Assembly (NCBI RefSeq): GCF_030315685.1
Contig: NZ_JASXSI010000002.1
Location: forward strand, 186,001 to 250,000
Direction: 5' to 3'
From: Gordonia sp. ABSL11-1
GTDB taxonomy: Bacteria > Actinomycetota > Actinomycetes > Mycobacteriales > Mycobacteriaceae
Length of the DNA: 64,000 bases
A program made the translations under genes and the position numbers. Below the pieces are notes generated by a model. That model ran no database searches and was not told where the DNA came from. It saw only the letters and a program-made list of their open reading frames with translations. Positions 16,269 to 25,414 of the stretch are shown in pieces. How positions within the stretch are numbered: position 1 is the first letter of the stretch; every line of letters starts with the position of its first letter.

Positions 16269-17216
16269 ATGGACACCTCCGACGACCACAGACGCGATCG
16301 GCCACAGGTCACCGTGCTCGCCGTCGGCGGAACAGGGGAGTCCTACGCCGGCGACCGGAGGACCGCGGTGACCGGACTGCTGTGCGAGGTCGCCGCCGGC
16401 CTCGACGACCGATTCGTCAGCCGGTGGGTAGGCTATCCCGCGAGCTACGGCCCGGCTCCGCATCTGGACGGGATGAGCTACCGCAGGAGTGTCGACATCG
16501 GTGCCCGTACGCTGACCGACGCCCTCCGAGACACCCCCGGCCCGATCGTCCTCATCGGCTATTCGCAAGGGGCCGTGGTCATCCGGACGGCCCTGAACCA
16601 CCTTGCGCTCAACGGGCTCAACGGGCCCGAGTCCGATGAGGGGATCGTCGAACGTCTCCTTGCCATTGGTTTCGTCGCCGACCCGCATCAACCACCCGGT
16701 GCCGTCGCAGGATGTCACGGATGGGGCGTCGCCGGACCCGGGCCTGATCTGCCGGACGGGGTGGCGACCTATTGGGTCGGTGCAGCCGAGGACATGATCT
16801 GCAATGCGGCCGCCGACTCGTTCATTCGCGACATCGCCGACCTCACCACTGCGCTGGCCGTCGGCCGCGTTCGGGACTGGGTGGGCGACATGTGGACGAC
16901 GCTTCGCCGCAACACCTTTCAGAACGCACGACGAACCTCACCCGGGCCGGCGCAGGTGCGTCGCGACGTCGGGAGACTGTCGTCGGCCGCGCGCGAGGTG
17001 ATCGGCTATCTGCCCGGGACTCTCGTGTGGCGCGGTGTACGTGTCCGCAACCGTCATGGTGGTCGGCACACGTCGTATGCGAGCGAGCCGTACCGTCGCG
17101 GATCGGTGACCGATCCGGACACCACCGGCTGTCAGGCACTCGCGGCCTGGCTGCAGGTGTGCGCGACGTTCTCGCCGGTCGGCGGCGCGGTGTCGTCCGT
17201 CGAGCTCGCGGCTTGA
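16269..17216 (+). CDS. Cutinase/phage LysB-like serine esterase
   Basis: This 315-residue alpha/beta hydrolase has the nucleophile elbow 'GYSQGA' near residue 96 after 'GPIVLI', and a later acid-containing loop 'GAAEDMICN' resembling the cutinase Asp-x-x-Cys region. The N-terminus ('VTVLAVGGTGES') has no signal peptide. The combination resembles cutinases, PE-PPE hydrolases and mycobacteriophage LysB mycolyl-arabinogalactan esterases. The His is not assigned. No holin, endolysin or other phage gene is nearby, so a chromosomal enzyme is more likely than a prophage remnant. I chose ATG 16269; an overlapping ATG at 16261 is out of frame. Confidence 0.65.
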   Translation: MDTSDDHRRDRPQVTVLAVGGTGESYAGDRRTAVTGLLCEVAAGLDDRFVSRWVGYPASYGPAPHLDGMSYRRSVDIGARTLTDALRDTPGPIVLIGYSQGAVVIRTALNHLALNGLNGPESDEGIVERLLAIGFVADPHQPPGAVAGCHGWGVAGPGPDLPDGVATYWVGAAEDMICNAAADSFIRDIADLTTALAVGRVRDWVGDMWTTLRRNTFQNARRTSPGPAQVRRDVGRLSSAAREVIGYLPGTLVWRGVRVRNRHGGRHTSYASEPYRRGSVTDPDTTGCQALAAWLQVCATFSPVGGAVSSVELAA

Positions 17217-17494
17217 CACCACGATCTCGTCCCGATGCCTCTGCGTCGACCGTGTCCAGAATTTCGTCGAGTGTGCCCACGGGAGGGCACGATCGGCAGA
17301 ATTCAGGGCACGCTCGGTGAGAACTCGAGGGCGGCCGTGGGCCTGGCACGTGGGCGATGATGCGCCCGTGTTAAATCCTGTCGAACAGTGCGCTTCCGGG
17401 GCGTACTGCCACTCATGGGTGGATGACACTGAGCGGTGGACATCTGCAGTGTCGGCGCGACTGTCGCGCCGACGACGATCGAGTGGAGAGCACC

Positions 17495-18949
17495 GTGGAT
17501 CATTTCGACGTGGTGGTCATCGGGTCCGGCCCGGCCGGACAGAAGGCGGCGATCGCCGCGGCCAAACTGGGGAAGCGGGCGGCGATCGTGGAACGTCGCG
17601 ACATGATGGGCGGGGTGTGCATCAACACCGGCACCATCCCGTCGAAGACGTTGCGGGAGGCGGTTCTCTATCTGACCGGGCTGAATCAGCGTGAGCTGTA
17701 TGGGCAGTCGTACCGGCTCAAAACCGATATCACGGTGACCGATCTGTCGGCGCGGACCATGCACGTCGTCGGCAAGGAGATCGACGTCATCCAGAATCAG
17801 CTGGCGCGCAACGGCGTCACGATGCTGATCGGGAGCGCCTACTTCATCGATCCGCACGAGATAGCCATCGAGGACGCCACCGGCGACCTCAAGCACGTCA
17901 CCGCCGACCATTTCGTGGTGGCGGTCGGCACCCGACCGGCCCGGCCGTCGACGGTCGACTTCGACGGGATCACCGTCGTCGACTCCGATCAGATCCTCGA
18001 CCTCGATCGAGTCCCCGGGTCGATGGTCGTCGTCGGCGCCGGGGTCATCGGAATCGAGTACGCATCGATGTTCGCCGCGCTCGGGACCAAGGTGACCGTC
18101 ATCGAGCAGCGGCCGACGATGCTGGACTTCTGTGACCGGGAGATCGTCGAGGCGCTGCAGTACCAGCTCCGGGAGCGCGGGGTCACCTTCCGCTTCGGCG
18201 AGACCGTGCAGACCGTGGAGACCCATCCGTCGGGAACGCTGACGATCCTCGCCTCGGGCAAGAAGATCCCCGCCGACACCGTGCTGTATTCGGCTGGGCG
18301 ACAAGGTGTGTCCGACGAGCTCCGGGTGGAGTCGGCCGGGCTGACAGCGGACGCTCGTGGCCGGCTCAAGGTCGACGAACACTTCCGCACCGCCGTGGAC
18401 CACATCTATGCCGTCGGCGACATCATCGGGTTCCCGGCACTGGCTGCGACCTCGATGGAGCAGGGTCGGCGGGCGGCCTACCACGCCTTCGGCGAGCCCG
18501 TCGGAGCGACCGACGAGGATCTCCAGCCCATCGGCATCTACGCCATCCCGGAGATCAGCTTCGTCGGGCGGACCGAGGATCAGTTGACCACCTCCACCAT
18601 CCCGTTCGAGGTGGGCGTGGCCCGGTACCGGGAGCTGGCCCGCGGCGCGATCATGGGTGACTCCTACGGACTGCTCAAACTCCTCGTCCATGCGGAGGAC
18701 CGCACCCTGCTGGGAGTGCATGCCTTCGGTAGCAACGCGGCCGAACTCGTGCACATCGGTCAGACCGTGATGGGACTCGGCGGCACCGTCGACTACCTCG
18801 TCGACGCGGTCTTCAACTACCCGACCCTCGCCGAGGGCTACAAGGTCGCTGCGCTGGACGCCGTGAACAAGATGCGCGCGATCGCCCGCGTCCGGGCCGA
18901 GGGCCATCGCCTGGACCTCGATGTCGGGGCCACCACTGTCGTCGGCTGA
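17495..18949 (+). CDS. sthA: Soluble pyridine nucleotide transhydrogenase
   Basis: This 484-residue flavoprotein transfers hydride between NADPH and NAD+. '[20 protein letters not shown]' is the FAD-binding site, '[20 protein letters not shown]' the NAD(P) site, and '[10 protein letters not shown]' contacts FAD. The active-site region reads '[15 protein letters not shown]' with only one Cys, as in SthA and unlike dihydrolipoamide or mercuric reductases. I chose GTG 17495 because GGAG at 17485-17488 precedes it. It is a single gene followed by a strong terminator; in M. tuberculosis the homologue (Rv2713) lies elsewhere. Confidence 0.9.
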   Translation: MDHFDVVVIGSGPAGQKAAIAAAKLGKRAAIVERRDMMGGVCINTGTIPSKTLREAVLYLTGLNQRELYGQSYRLKTDITVTDLSARTMHVVGKEIDVIQNQLARNGVTMLIGSAYFIDPHEIAIEDATGDLKHVTADHFVVAVGTRPARPSTVDFDGITVVDSDQILDLDRVPGSMVVVGAGVIGIEYASMFAALGTKVTVIEQRPTMLDFCDREIVEALQYQLRERGVTFRFGETVQTVETHPSGTLTILASGKKIPADTVLYSAGRQGVSDELRVESAGLTADARGRLKVDEHFRTAVDHIYAVGDIIGFPALAATSMEQGRRAAYHAFGEPVGATDEDLQPIGIYAIPEISFVGRTEDQLTTSTIPFEVGVARYRELARGAIMGDSYGLLKLLVHAEDRTLLGVHAFGSNAAELVHIGQTVMGLGGTVDYLVDAVFNYPTLAEGYKVAALDAVNKMRAIARVRAEGHRLDLDVGATTVVG

Positions 18950-18980
18950 AGGACGATCGCGGGTCCTGCCCCCGACGACG

Positions 18981-19015
18981 ACGAAGGGCCCGGTCCATCG
19001 GACCGGGCCCTTCGT
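18981..19015. terminator. Strong bidirectional hairpin between sthA and the L,D-transpeptidase gene
   Basis: Arms ACGAAGGGCCCGGTCC (18981-18996) and its complement (19000-19015) form a perfect 16-bp stem with a 3-nt loop. It separates two convergent genes. Confidence 0.85.
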
Positions 19016-19040
19016 GACTCACGACGAGGTCTGGAGGTGA

Positions 19041-19748
19041 TCAGTCGCCGGTGTACTTCGGTCCGATGGTGCCTCGGACGACGATCGGTGTGTCGCGCGG
19101 GATGGTGTTGAAGACCCACTTGCCGTTCTCGGTGCTGATGTTGATGCATCCGTGGCTGGCATTGCTGCGGCCCTGCTGGGCGACCGACCACGGAGCGGCG
19201 TGGATGAAGATGCCGTCCCACGACATGCGGGTCGCGTACTCGACGTAGGTGCGATACCCCTCGGCGGAATCGACCGGGACACCGTACGTGGACGAGTCCA
19301 TGTACATGTCGCGGTACTTCTCCTTGGTGTGGTAGACGCCGTTCGGGGTCGGATGGTCGTTCGACCCCATCGAGATCGGCATGGTCTTCACCTGCTTGCC
19401 GTTGCGCCACCACGTGATCTGGTGGGTCGCGTCGTCGGCGAGGGCGACCCAGCCGGTCGACGTCTTGACGTTCGGGATCGCCGGGCCCTTGGGGGCCTCG
19501 GGGGTCGTCGTCGTCGACGGCGGCGGAGGAGGAGTGGTCGTCTTCGGGGTCGACGGGACACCCGGGATCTGCGGAACACCGGGCACCTCGGGCACCTCGA
19601 CCGGGGGGAGCCCCGGGATCACGGTGACGGGTGCGGCGCTCGCGGCCATGGGCAGCGCGAGCGACACCGCGACGACACCGACGAGAACGGTGACGGCGCG
19701 ACGAGTCATGCCGCGACGTGCGCGACGTGAAGGCTTCGAAGTCAACAC
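19041..19748 (-). CDS. Secreted L,D-transpeptidase (YkuD domain)
   Basis: This enzyme makes 3-3 peptidoglycan crosslinks outside the membrane. From GTG 19748, which has AAAGGT upstream, the protein has 235 residues: a basic stretch, a signal peptide ('AVTVLVGVVAVSLALPMAASA'), a Pro/Val and Pro/Thr linker, then a YkuD domain. The catalytic Cys is in 'SHGCINIS' (~200), with 'DGIFIHAAPWS' supplying the His. The frame is open to 19931, but the extra residues carry no recognisable signal. A palindrome at 19924-19939 lies ~176 bp upstream. Confidence 0.9.
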   Translation of the reverse strand: MLTSKPSRRARRGMTRRAVTVLVGVVAVSLALPMAASAAPVTVIPGLPPVEVPEVPGVPQIPGVPSTPKTTTPPPPPSTTTTPEAPKGPAIPNVKTSTGWVALADDATHQITWWRNGKQVKTMPISMGSNDHPTPNGVYHTKEKYRDMYMDSSTYGVPVDSAEGYRTYVEYATRMSWDGIFIHAAPWSVAQQGRSNASHGCINISTENGKWVFNTIPRDTPIVVRGTIGPKYTGD

Positions 19749-19923
19749 GGAGAGACCTTTGCAGTTTGAGTTACGCCGAGCGCATCCCCCGGAGCGCCCG
19801 ACCATCGTTACACAAACGTTGCCTTCGGGCCAAAGCTCAGATGTCGAATACTGGACGAACGGCAGCCGTCGGTGTCGAGGCCGGGTCGAAGCCCGTGGTG
19901 GGCGGGTCGCCGAGCTCGCTAAT

Positions 19924-19939
19924 TGTGACAACCGTCACA
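19924..19939. promoter_or_regulatory. Perfect Crp/GlxR-type palindrome upstream of the L,D-transpeptidase gene
   Basis: TGTGACAACCGTCACA is an exact TGTGA-N6-TCACA, the site bound by cAMP-responsive Crp/GlxR regulators in Corynebacteriales. It lies ~176 bp upstream of the transpeptidase start and downstream of the lipase gene, so it could act only on the former. An 18-bp palindrome (AGGTCGGCGCGCCGACCT, 19945-19962) follows and may be the lipase-side hairpin. Confidence 0.6.
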
Positions 19940-19995
19940 ATGCCAGGTCGGCGCGCCGACCTGCCCGGACCCGGCGATCGAGTGGGTGGCGCCGA

Positions 19996-21234
19996 TCAGC
20001 AGGTGCTCGGCGCGGGATGACCGTCGAAGCGGTCGGTCAGATATCGGAACGCCGGCAGCAGGCCGATGATCGCTGCGGAGAGGTGGTCGGGCGACGGCGT
20101 GGCCAACTGCTGGACCCGGACGCCGGCGCGACAGTATCGACGGATCGTGACGTCGATCGACGACACCGGGATCAGGACATCCGACGGGCTGTGCCACTCG
20201 AAGATCGGTGTCGCCGGGATGCCGGGGTACATCGAGAGGCTGTTCTCCTCGACCACCCGACGAGCCTTCGGGTCGTCGAAGATCGCACGACCGCCGACGG
20301 TCACCTGCTGGGCGTCGTGGCCGGCGCCCAGTCGGAGGATGTCGTTCGTGCAGGCGTCCCGCATGCCCGCGTACATCTGGCGGCCCAACGGTGACAGATA
20401 CCTCTGGATCGGGATCTCGTCCGGATACTCGCGTGCGACACCGATCGCCGCCGCGAACGCCAGTCCGAACGCCGGATGGGGGGTGTCGTAGCCGAGGCCC
20501 TCGGCCATCCGCAGGAGATTCATGGGCACGCCGCCGTATGCGGCCCCGACGATGTCGAGGTCGGGGGCGTACGCGGGCGCGAGCGCCACGGCCCAGGCGG
20601 TCGCCATCCCGCCGCCCGAGTAGCCGGCGAGTCCGACCCGGCTCTTCGGCACCTTCGCGGGCGCGAAGTGCTGCACGGCCCGGATGCCGTCGAGCGTGAT
20701 CTGGCCCCCCAGCTTCGCCGCACCGTAGGAACTCCGCGGCCCCAGGTGGTCGGGGATCGCGATCGTCCACCCCCGCTGCAGCGCGACGTTGAGACCCGGG
20801 GCCTCGCGTATCGTCAGATTCGGGTCCTGGGCCCACAGCGCTTGCGACGGAGCGCATTTGAGGCCCGTCGCGTTGATGATGTGCTGGAACGACAGCAGTG
20901 GCCCATCGGTCTGCTTGCGGGTCGGGACGAGGAGGGTCGTGATCGCGGCGATCGGCGTGCCGCGGCTGTCGCTCGACCGGAATTTGATCTGATAGGTCCG
21001 GACGTCGAAGAACGCGGGAGGATTCGGGCGGGCGCGCACGGAGATGATGTCGCCCGGTCGGCGGGCATCCAGGTTCGTCGGCGACGCGTAGAAGGAGTCG
21101 GCCAGGGGAGTCGGCAGGGCCACGTCGTCCGCGACGGAATCTCCGGCGCCGGCGACGACACCACCGAGGGCCAGCGCCAGCGTGACGACGGCAACCACCA
21201 CGAGGTGGTGACGCGGTCGCCTCGGCCGTTGCAC
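19996..21234 (-). CDS. Secreted lipase, LIP family
   Basis: This 412-residue protein begins at GTG 21234 with a signal peptide ('LVVVAVVTLALALGGVVAGAGDS') and carries the LIP-family (PF03583-like) fold. Visible are 'GPLLSFQHIINATGLKCAPS', the nucleophile elbow 'GYSGGGMATAWA' near residue 201, a late Asp in 'WHSPSDVLIPV' and a His in 'SPDHLSAA'. It probably hydrolyses extracellular esters or triglycerides. Two Cys pairs could form disulfides. It is in the place of, but not orthologous to, lipP next to tig in M. tuberculosis. Confidence 0.88.
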   Translation of the reverse strand: MQRPRRPRHHLVVVAVVTLALALGGVVAGAGDSVADDVALPTPLADSFYASPTNLDARRPGDIISVRARPNPPAFFDVRTYQIKFRSSDSRGTPIAAITTLLVPTRKQTDGPLLSFQHIINATGLKCAPSQALWAQDPNLTIREAPGLNVALQRGWTIAIPDHLGPRSSYGAAKLGGQITLDGIRAVQHFAPAKVPKSRVGLAGYSGGGMATAWAVALAPAYAPDLDIVGAAYGGVPMNLLRMAEGLGYDTPHPAFGLAFAAAIGVAREYPDEIPIQRYLSPLGRQMYAGMRDACTNDILRLGAGHDAQQVTVGGRAIFDDPKARRVVEENSLSMYPGIPATPIFEWHSPSDVLIPVSSIDVTIRRYCRAGVRVQQLATPSPDHLSAAIIGLLPAFRYLTDRFDGHPAPSTC

Positions 21235-21318
21235 CAGTCCATCATGGTCCGGTTTCGGAGAAAATCAACACCTGTTGTGGAAGCGGTGCTCGACAAGCCG
21301 GGGTGCTCCCGGGGATCG

Positions 21319-21504
21319 CTAGGCGGGTTGGGTGTGCTCGGTGCGGAGATGGCGCGACGGTTCGGAGCACGACTCGTCCCGGCAGACGAGCATCACATCC
21401 ACCCGGTCCGTACCCGATTCGGATCGGGTGACATCCTTGCGGACGTAGAGGTTGGCCCCGCAGCTCGGGCACTTGCGCTGACTCTTGCTGTGGCTGGATG
21501 ACAT
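21319..21504 (-). CDS. Small zinc ribbon protein
   Basis: This 61-residue protein carries 'CPSCGANLYVRKDV' and a second 'CRDESC', which would form a four-Cys zinc ribbon resembling a short Lys/Arg-rich nucleic acid-binding module. It is soluble and basic. It sits upstream of the lipase gene on the same strand, with 84 bp between them. Function is unknown. Confidence 0.65.
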   Translation of the reverse strand: MSSSHSKSQRKCPSCGANLYVRKDVTRSESGTDRVDVMLVCRDESCSEPSRHLRTEHTQPA

Positions 21505-21582
21505 GCCCTCAGCGTACGCCGCCTATGACCTGGATCACAGTTGCCAGGAGGCCCCTGTGCGCCTGGCCCGGGGGTGGACGAC

Positions 21583-21613
21583 AGATGCCCCGGCCGTCGT
21601 GGCCGGGGCATCT
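21583..21613 (-). terminator. Terminator hairpin downstream of tRNA-Gly
   Basis: AGATGCCCCGGCC (21583-21595) pairs with its exact complement (21601-21613) around a 5-nt loop. It lies 10 nt past the 3' end of the tRNA in the direction of transcription. Confidence 0.75.
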
Positions 21614-21623
21614 CGTCAGAACG

Positions 21624-21694
21624 AGCGGGTGACGGGAATCGAACCCGCGTAGCTAGTTTGGAAGACTAGGGCTCTACCATTGAGCTACACCCGC
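21624..21694 (-). tRNA. tRNA-Gly (anticodon TCC)
   Basis: The reverse complement folds into a cloverleaf: acceptor GCGGGTG/CACCCGC with discriminator U, D-arm around TAGCTCAATGGTAGAG, anticodon stem CTAGT/ACTAG with loop CTTCCAA, and T-arm GCGGGTTCGATTCCCGT. U73 and the UCC anticodon fit glycine. CCA is not encoded. Confidence 0.95.
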
Positions 21695-21905
21695 GTGCCG
21701 CGTCACCGGTGGGATCGCCACCGGCGTCGCGTGCGGACAAGACTGTACCCGGTGGTGCGAGTGAACCCGAAATCGCCTCGCCGACCGGTTCGTGGGGCGA
21801 CCGGGAGCGCACCCGGTTGGGTCGGCGGCGCGCCGACCCGTACTATCTGCTGTTGGCCCTTCTCCGCGTTCTCGCCGGTCTCCGGCGTGCCCTCGGAGGG
21901 GTCGC

Positions 21906-21979
21906 CGGGATGTGGCGCAGCTTGGTAGCGCATCCGCTTTGGGAGCGGAGGGTCGCAGGTTCAAATCCTGTCATCCCGA
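21906..21979 (+). tRNA. tRNA-Pro (anticodon TGG)
   Basis: Acceptor CGGGATG pairs with CATCCCG plus discriminator A. The D-arm is GGCGCAGCTTGGTAGCG, the anticodon stem TCCGC/GCGGA carries loop TTTGGGA (anticodon TGG), and the T-arm contains GGTTCAAATCC. It lies 77 bp upstream of tig and is divergent from tRNA-Gly. M. tuberculosis also has a Gly/Pro tRNA pair next to tig. Confidence 0.95.
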
Positions 21980-22056
21980 CTCGGGTGGCGGTCGCTGATC
22001 GCCGCCGAACGACTTGTCATCGACCCGACGCAGAGATGCAGATGTGAGGAGCAGGC

Positions 22057-23430
22057 GTGAAGAGCACCGTCGAGCAACTGAGCCCGACCCGAGTGAAGCT
22101 CAATGTCGAAGTGCCGTTCGAGGAGTTGTCCGGTGAGTTCGACCGGGCCTACAAGTCGTTGGCACAGCAGATCCGGATCCCGGGCTTCCGTCCGGGCAAG
22201 GCCCCGGCCAAGCTGATCGAGGCCCGTGTCGGACGTGACTCGATCCTGGCCCAGGTCGTCAACGACGCGCTTCCGTCGAAGTATTCGCAGGCGGTCGCCG
22301 AGACCGAGACGAAAGCCATCGGCCAGCCGGAGATCGACCTCGCAGAACTCGTGTACGGCGAGACCGTCGCCTTCACCGCCGAGGTCGACGTGCGCCCCGA
22401 GATCGAGCTTCCGGACTACTCGAGCCTGGCCGTCGAGGTCGATGCCATCGAGATCGACGACGCGGCCGTGGACGAGCAGCTCGACGGTCTGCGTGCCCGC
22501 TTCGGCACCCTGCAGGGGGTCGACCGCGGCGCCCAGAACGGCGACTTCGTCTCCATCGACCTGTCGGCCACCGTCGACGGCGAGCCCGTCGACGAGGCCT
22601 CCACCGAGGGGCTGTCGCACGAGGTCGGTTCCGGTCAGCTGATCGACGGCCTCGACGAGGCGCTGATCGGCCTGGCCGCCGGCGACTCCAAGGAGTTCAC
22701 CACCACGCTCGTCGCCGGCGACCACGCCGGCGAAGATGCCCAGGTCAACGTGACGGTCAACTCGGTCAAGGAGCGCGAGCTGCCTGATCTCGACGACGAG
22801 TTCGCTCAGATGGCCAGTGAGTTCGACACCGTCGACGAGCTGCGGGTGAGTCTCGCCGAGCGCGTCGAACAGTCCAAGAAACTCGAGCAGGCCAACGCCA
22901 TCCGCGACAAGGTCCTCGAGGAGCTGCTGGAGAAGGTCGAGATCCCACTGCCGGAGAAGGTTGTCGCGGAGGAGATCGAGGGCCAGCAGCATCAGATCGT
23001 GCATGCACTGGGCCACGACGACGAGCAGGTCGCCAGGTTCCTCGAGGCGCAGGGCAAGACCCGCGAGGAGTGGGACGCCGAGGCGCGCGAGGAAGCCGAG
23101 AAGTCGGTCAAGACCCAGCTGCTCCTGGACGCCATCGCCGACCAGCAGGAGACCGAGGTCGATCAGGACGAGCTGACCCAGCAGATCCTGTTCCAGGCCC
23201 AGCGCTACGGCATGCAGCCGCAGGAGTTCATCCAGCAGCTCCAGAACGCCGGCCAGGTCGGTGCGGTCTACGCCGACGTCCGTCGCGGAAAGGCCTTGGC
23301 GGGCATCGTATCCGAGGTCAGTGTGACCGACAGCAAGGGCACCGCGGTGGACACCGGCGAATTCTTCGGCTCCGGTGACGACGACTCGGCCGGCACCGAC
23401 GCCTCCGACGACGAGAACGCCGAGAGCTGA
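22057..23430 (+). CDS. tig: Trigger factor, ribosome-associated chaperone
   Basis: This 457-residue chaperone binds nascent chains at the ribosome exit tunnel. The N-terminal ribosome-binding domain contains the signature loop '[21 protein letters not shown]' near residues 37-57. An FKBP-type prolyl isomerase domain follows (~150-240), then a long helical C-terminal domain and an acidic tail. GAGGAG precedes the GTG start. It heads the tig-clpP1-clpP2-clpX order conserved in bacteria. Confidence 0.96.
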   Translation: MKSTVEQLSPTRVKLNVEVPFEELSGEFDRAYKSLAQQIRIPGFRPGKAPAKLIEARVGRDSILAQVVNDALPSKYSQAVAETETKAIGQPEIDLAELVYGETVAFTAEVDVRPEIELPDYSSLAVEVDAIEIDDAAVDEQLDGLRARFGTLQGVDRGAQNGDFVSIDLSATVDGEPVDEASTEGLSHEVGSGQLIDGLDEALIGLAAGDSKEFTTTLVAGDHAGEDAQVNVTVNSVKERELPDLDDEFAQMASEFDTVDELRVSLAERVEQSKKLEQANAIRDKVLEELLEKVEIPLPEKVVAEEIEGQQHQIVHALGHDDEQVARFLEAQGKTREEWDAEAREEAEKSVKTQLLLDAIADQQETEVDQDELTQQILFQAQRYGMQPQEFIQQLQNAGQVGAVYADVRRGKALAGIVSEVSVTDSKGTAVDTGEFFGSGDDDSAGTDASDDENAES

Positions 23431-23728
23431 GCCGACGACCTGCATCGCCGAGCAGCCGGAGCCGGGCCCTGCGCCCGACGCCGGCTGTTCTGCTCTCAGC
23501 GAAGACCGGTGCCATCGGGACTGTCCGTCCGACGCCATTGGTTAGTGTCGGTGAGGACATCGCGATGAACCCGGGGCAGACAGAGTGAACCCGGACGAGA
23601 CGCGGGGAATCCACGAGACGACCGGCGCCGCGGGCGGAGCGCGCGGGCGGGTCAATAAGCTAGACCCCCGAAACACCGTTGACGCGGCCACGGCCGCAAC
23701 GGCACCACGACAGGCAAAGGTAGGAACA

Positions 23729-24343
23729 GTGAGCGAGCCGACCATCCACACGCCAACGCTGAGTTCGGGAGTGGCCGGGCTGAACCTGACCGACTCGGTC
23801 TTCGAGCGGCTTCTGCGGGAGCGCATCATCTTCCTCGGCACCCAGGTCGACGACGACATCGCCAACCGACTGTGTGCGCAGATTCTGCTGCTCGCCGCCG
23901 AGGACCCGACGCGCGACATCAACCTCTACATCAACTCGCCCGGCGGCTCGGTGACCGCGGGCATGGCGATCTTCGACACCATGCAACTTGCCGAGTGTGA
24001 TGTGGCGACCTACGCCATGGGCATGGCCGCCTCGATGGGGCAGTTCCTGCTCGCCGCCGGGGCCAAGGGCAAGCGGCACGCTCTGCCGCACGCGCGGATC
24101 ATGATGCATCAGCCGTCGGCCGGCATCGGGGGCACCGCCGCCGATATCGCCATCCAGGCCGAGCAGTTCGCCGCCACGAAGAAGGAGATGAACCGGCTCA
24201 ACGCCGAGTTCAGTGGTCAGCCGCTGGAGAAGATCGAGGCCGACGCGGACCGCGACAAGTGGTTCACCGCCCAGGAGGCCAAGGACTACGGACTGGTCGA
24301 CCACGTGGTCAGCCGCGCGACCACGGTCACGCCCGCGTCCTGA
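23729..24343 (+). CDS. clpP1: ATP-dependent Clp protease proteolytic subunit 1
   Basis: This 204-residue serine protease forms one ring of the actinobacterial ClpP1P2 complex. The catalytic Ser is in '[13 protein letters not shown]', His in '[11 protein letters not shown]', and the downstream Asp in the 'DADRDKW' region. '[19 protein letters not shown]' is the oxyanion region. I chose GTG 23729 because AGGTAGGA precedes it; the frame is open to 23585 but upstream residues are not ClpP-like. A TAAGCT -10-like box at 23656-23661 could start transcription. ClpP2 follows after 43 bp. Confidence 0.95.
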   Translation: MSEPTIHTPTLSSGVAGLNLTDSVFERLLRERIIFLGTQVDDDIANRLCAQILLLAAEDPTRDINLYINSPGGSVTAGMAIFDTMQLAECDVATYAMGMAASMGQFLLAAGAKGKRHALPHARIMMHQPSAGIGGTAADIAIQAEQFAATKKEMNRLNAEFSGQPLEKIEADADRDKWFTAQEAKDYGLVDHVVSRATTVTPAS

Positions 24344-24386
24344 TCTCGTGTCCATCCCTCGCCACCACAACACCACGGAGCAGACG

Positions 24387-25091
24387 ATGACCAACTCCCT
24401 CTCGCTCGACACGCTGCCCGCCGACGTCGCGGCCGGAATCCCCGCGTCGGCGCTGGCGCTCAAGAGCATCGAGGCGCGCTACATCCTCCCGCAGTTCATC
24501 GAGCACACCCCCAACGGGCAGCGACAGTACGACCCGTACGCGAAGCTGTTCGAGGAGCGCATCGTGTTCGTGGGTACGCCGATCGATCAGACCGTCGCGA
24601 ACGACGTGATGGCCCAGCTGCTGGTCCTCGAGTCGCAGGACCCCGACCGCGACATCACGATGTACATCAACTCGCCCGGCGGCAGCGTTCCCGACATGCT
24701 CGCGATCTACGACACGATGCAGTATGTCCACTGCGACATCGTCACCGTGTGTCTCGGTGAGGCGGCGTCGGCGGCGGCGATCCTGCTCGCCGGCGGCACT
24801 CCGGGCAAGCGCGCCGCGCTGCCGAACGCGACGATCCTGATCCACCAGCCGCGCACCGGCGGCGCCTATCAGGGACAGGTGTCCGACCTGGAGATCCAGG
24901 CCGCGGAGATCGAGCGCATCCGCAACCGGCTCGACGAGATCCTGTCGCATCACACGGGTCAGGACACGGACAAGATCCGCCGGGACACCGACCGCGACAA
25001 CATCCTCACCGCAGAGGCGGCCAAGGAGTACGGGATCATCGACGAGGTGTTCGAGTACCGCAAGAAGTCGATGAAGAAGGCCTCCTCCTAG
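24387..25091 (+). CDS. clpP2: ATP-dependent Clp protease proteolytic subunit 2
   Basis: This 234-residue protein is the second ring of ClpP1P2; in mycobacteria both are essential and only the hetero-complex is active. The catalytic Ser is in '[16 protein letters not shown]', the His in '[11 protein letters not shown]', and the Asp near 'RDTDRDN'. The ATG at 24387 is preceded by GGAG (24377-24380). The 30-residue N-terminal propeptide region is longer than in E. coli ClpP, as in other actinobacteria. It is in an operon with clpP1. Confidence 0.95.
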   Translation: MTNSLSLDTLPADVAAGIPASALALKSIEARYILPQFIEHTPNGQRQYDPYAKLFEERIVFVGTPIDQTVANDVMAQLLVLESQDPDRDITMYINSPGGSVPDMLAIYDTMQYVHCDIVTVCLGEAASAAAILLAGGTPGKRAALPNATILIHQPRTGGAYQGQVSDLEIQAAEIERIRNRLDEILSHHTGQDTDKIRRDTDRDNILTAEAAKEYGIIDEVFEYRKKSMKKASS

Positions 25092-25414
25092 GAGGCGCAG
25101 ATCGCGCATCGGCCCGACACGCCGGGTCGATGTGCGTGCCCCGAAGTGTGGCCGGCGTCATCCTTGACGTCTGTGTCCATGGTCGGGCGCGGGCGGCAGG
25201 CAAGGCGGCCACGACAATCCACAGACCGTTCGGCCACACGGCCGGACGGCCCGAAACTACCCGCACGACATTTGGCCTTATCGGTCGAAGTTCGGGCGGC
25301 ACGCGGGTACCGTCGAGTTACTGGGCGATCCGATTGCCGAACGGTGACCCATGCCCGGGCGCGCGGAGATGGTCCGTCGGTACGACCGGAGCAACAAGGA
25401 AGGTGCAGCACGAG
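25092..25414 (+). other. Intergenic region upstream of clpX
   Basis: No convincing gene is present in these 323 bp. The clpX frame is open upstream to 25130, but those residues are not ClpX-like. The region should hold the clpX promoter and leader. I could not identify a consensus promoter or a ClgR-type palindrome. Confidence 0.5.

Noticed and set aside
19749..19910. Possible ydaO-type c-di-AMP riboswitch upstream of the L,D-transpeptidase gene
   Set aside because: The region has some GC-rich structure, but the conserved core segments I would expect could not be aligned.
21526..21541. TATGACCTGGATCACA as a Crp/GlxR box
   Set aside because: One base departs from the palindrome, and the position upstream of the zinc ribbon gene gives no further support.
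21961..23538. 525-codon minus-strand ORF opposite tig
   Set aside because: Trigger factor is unambiguous on the plus strand; the antisense product is Leu/Val/Gly-rich without a motif.
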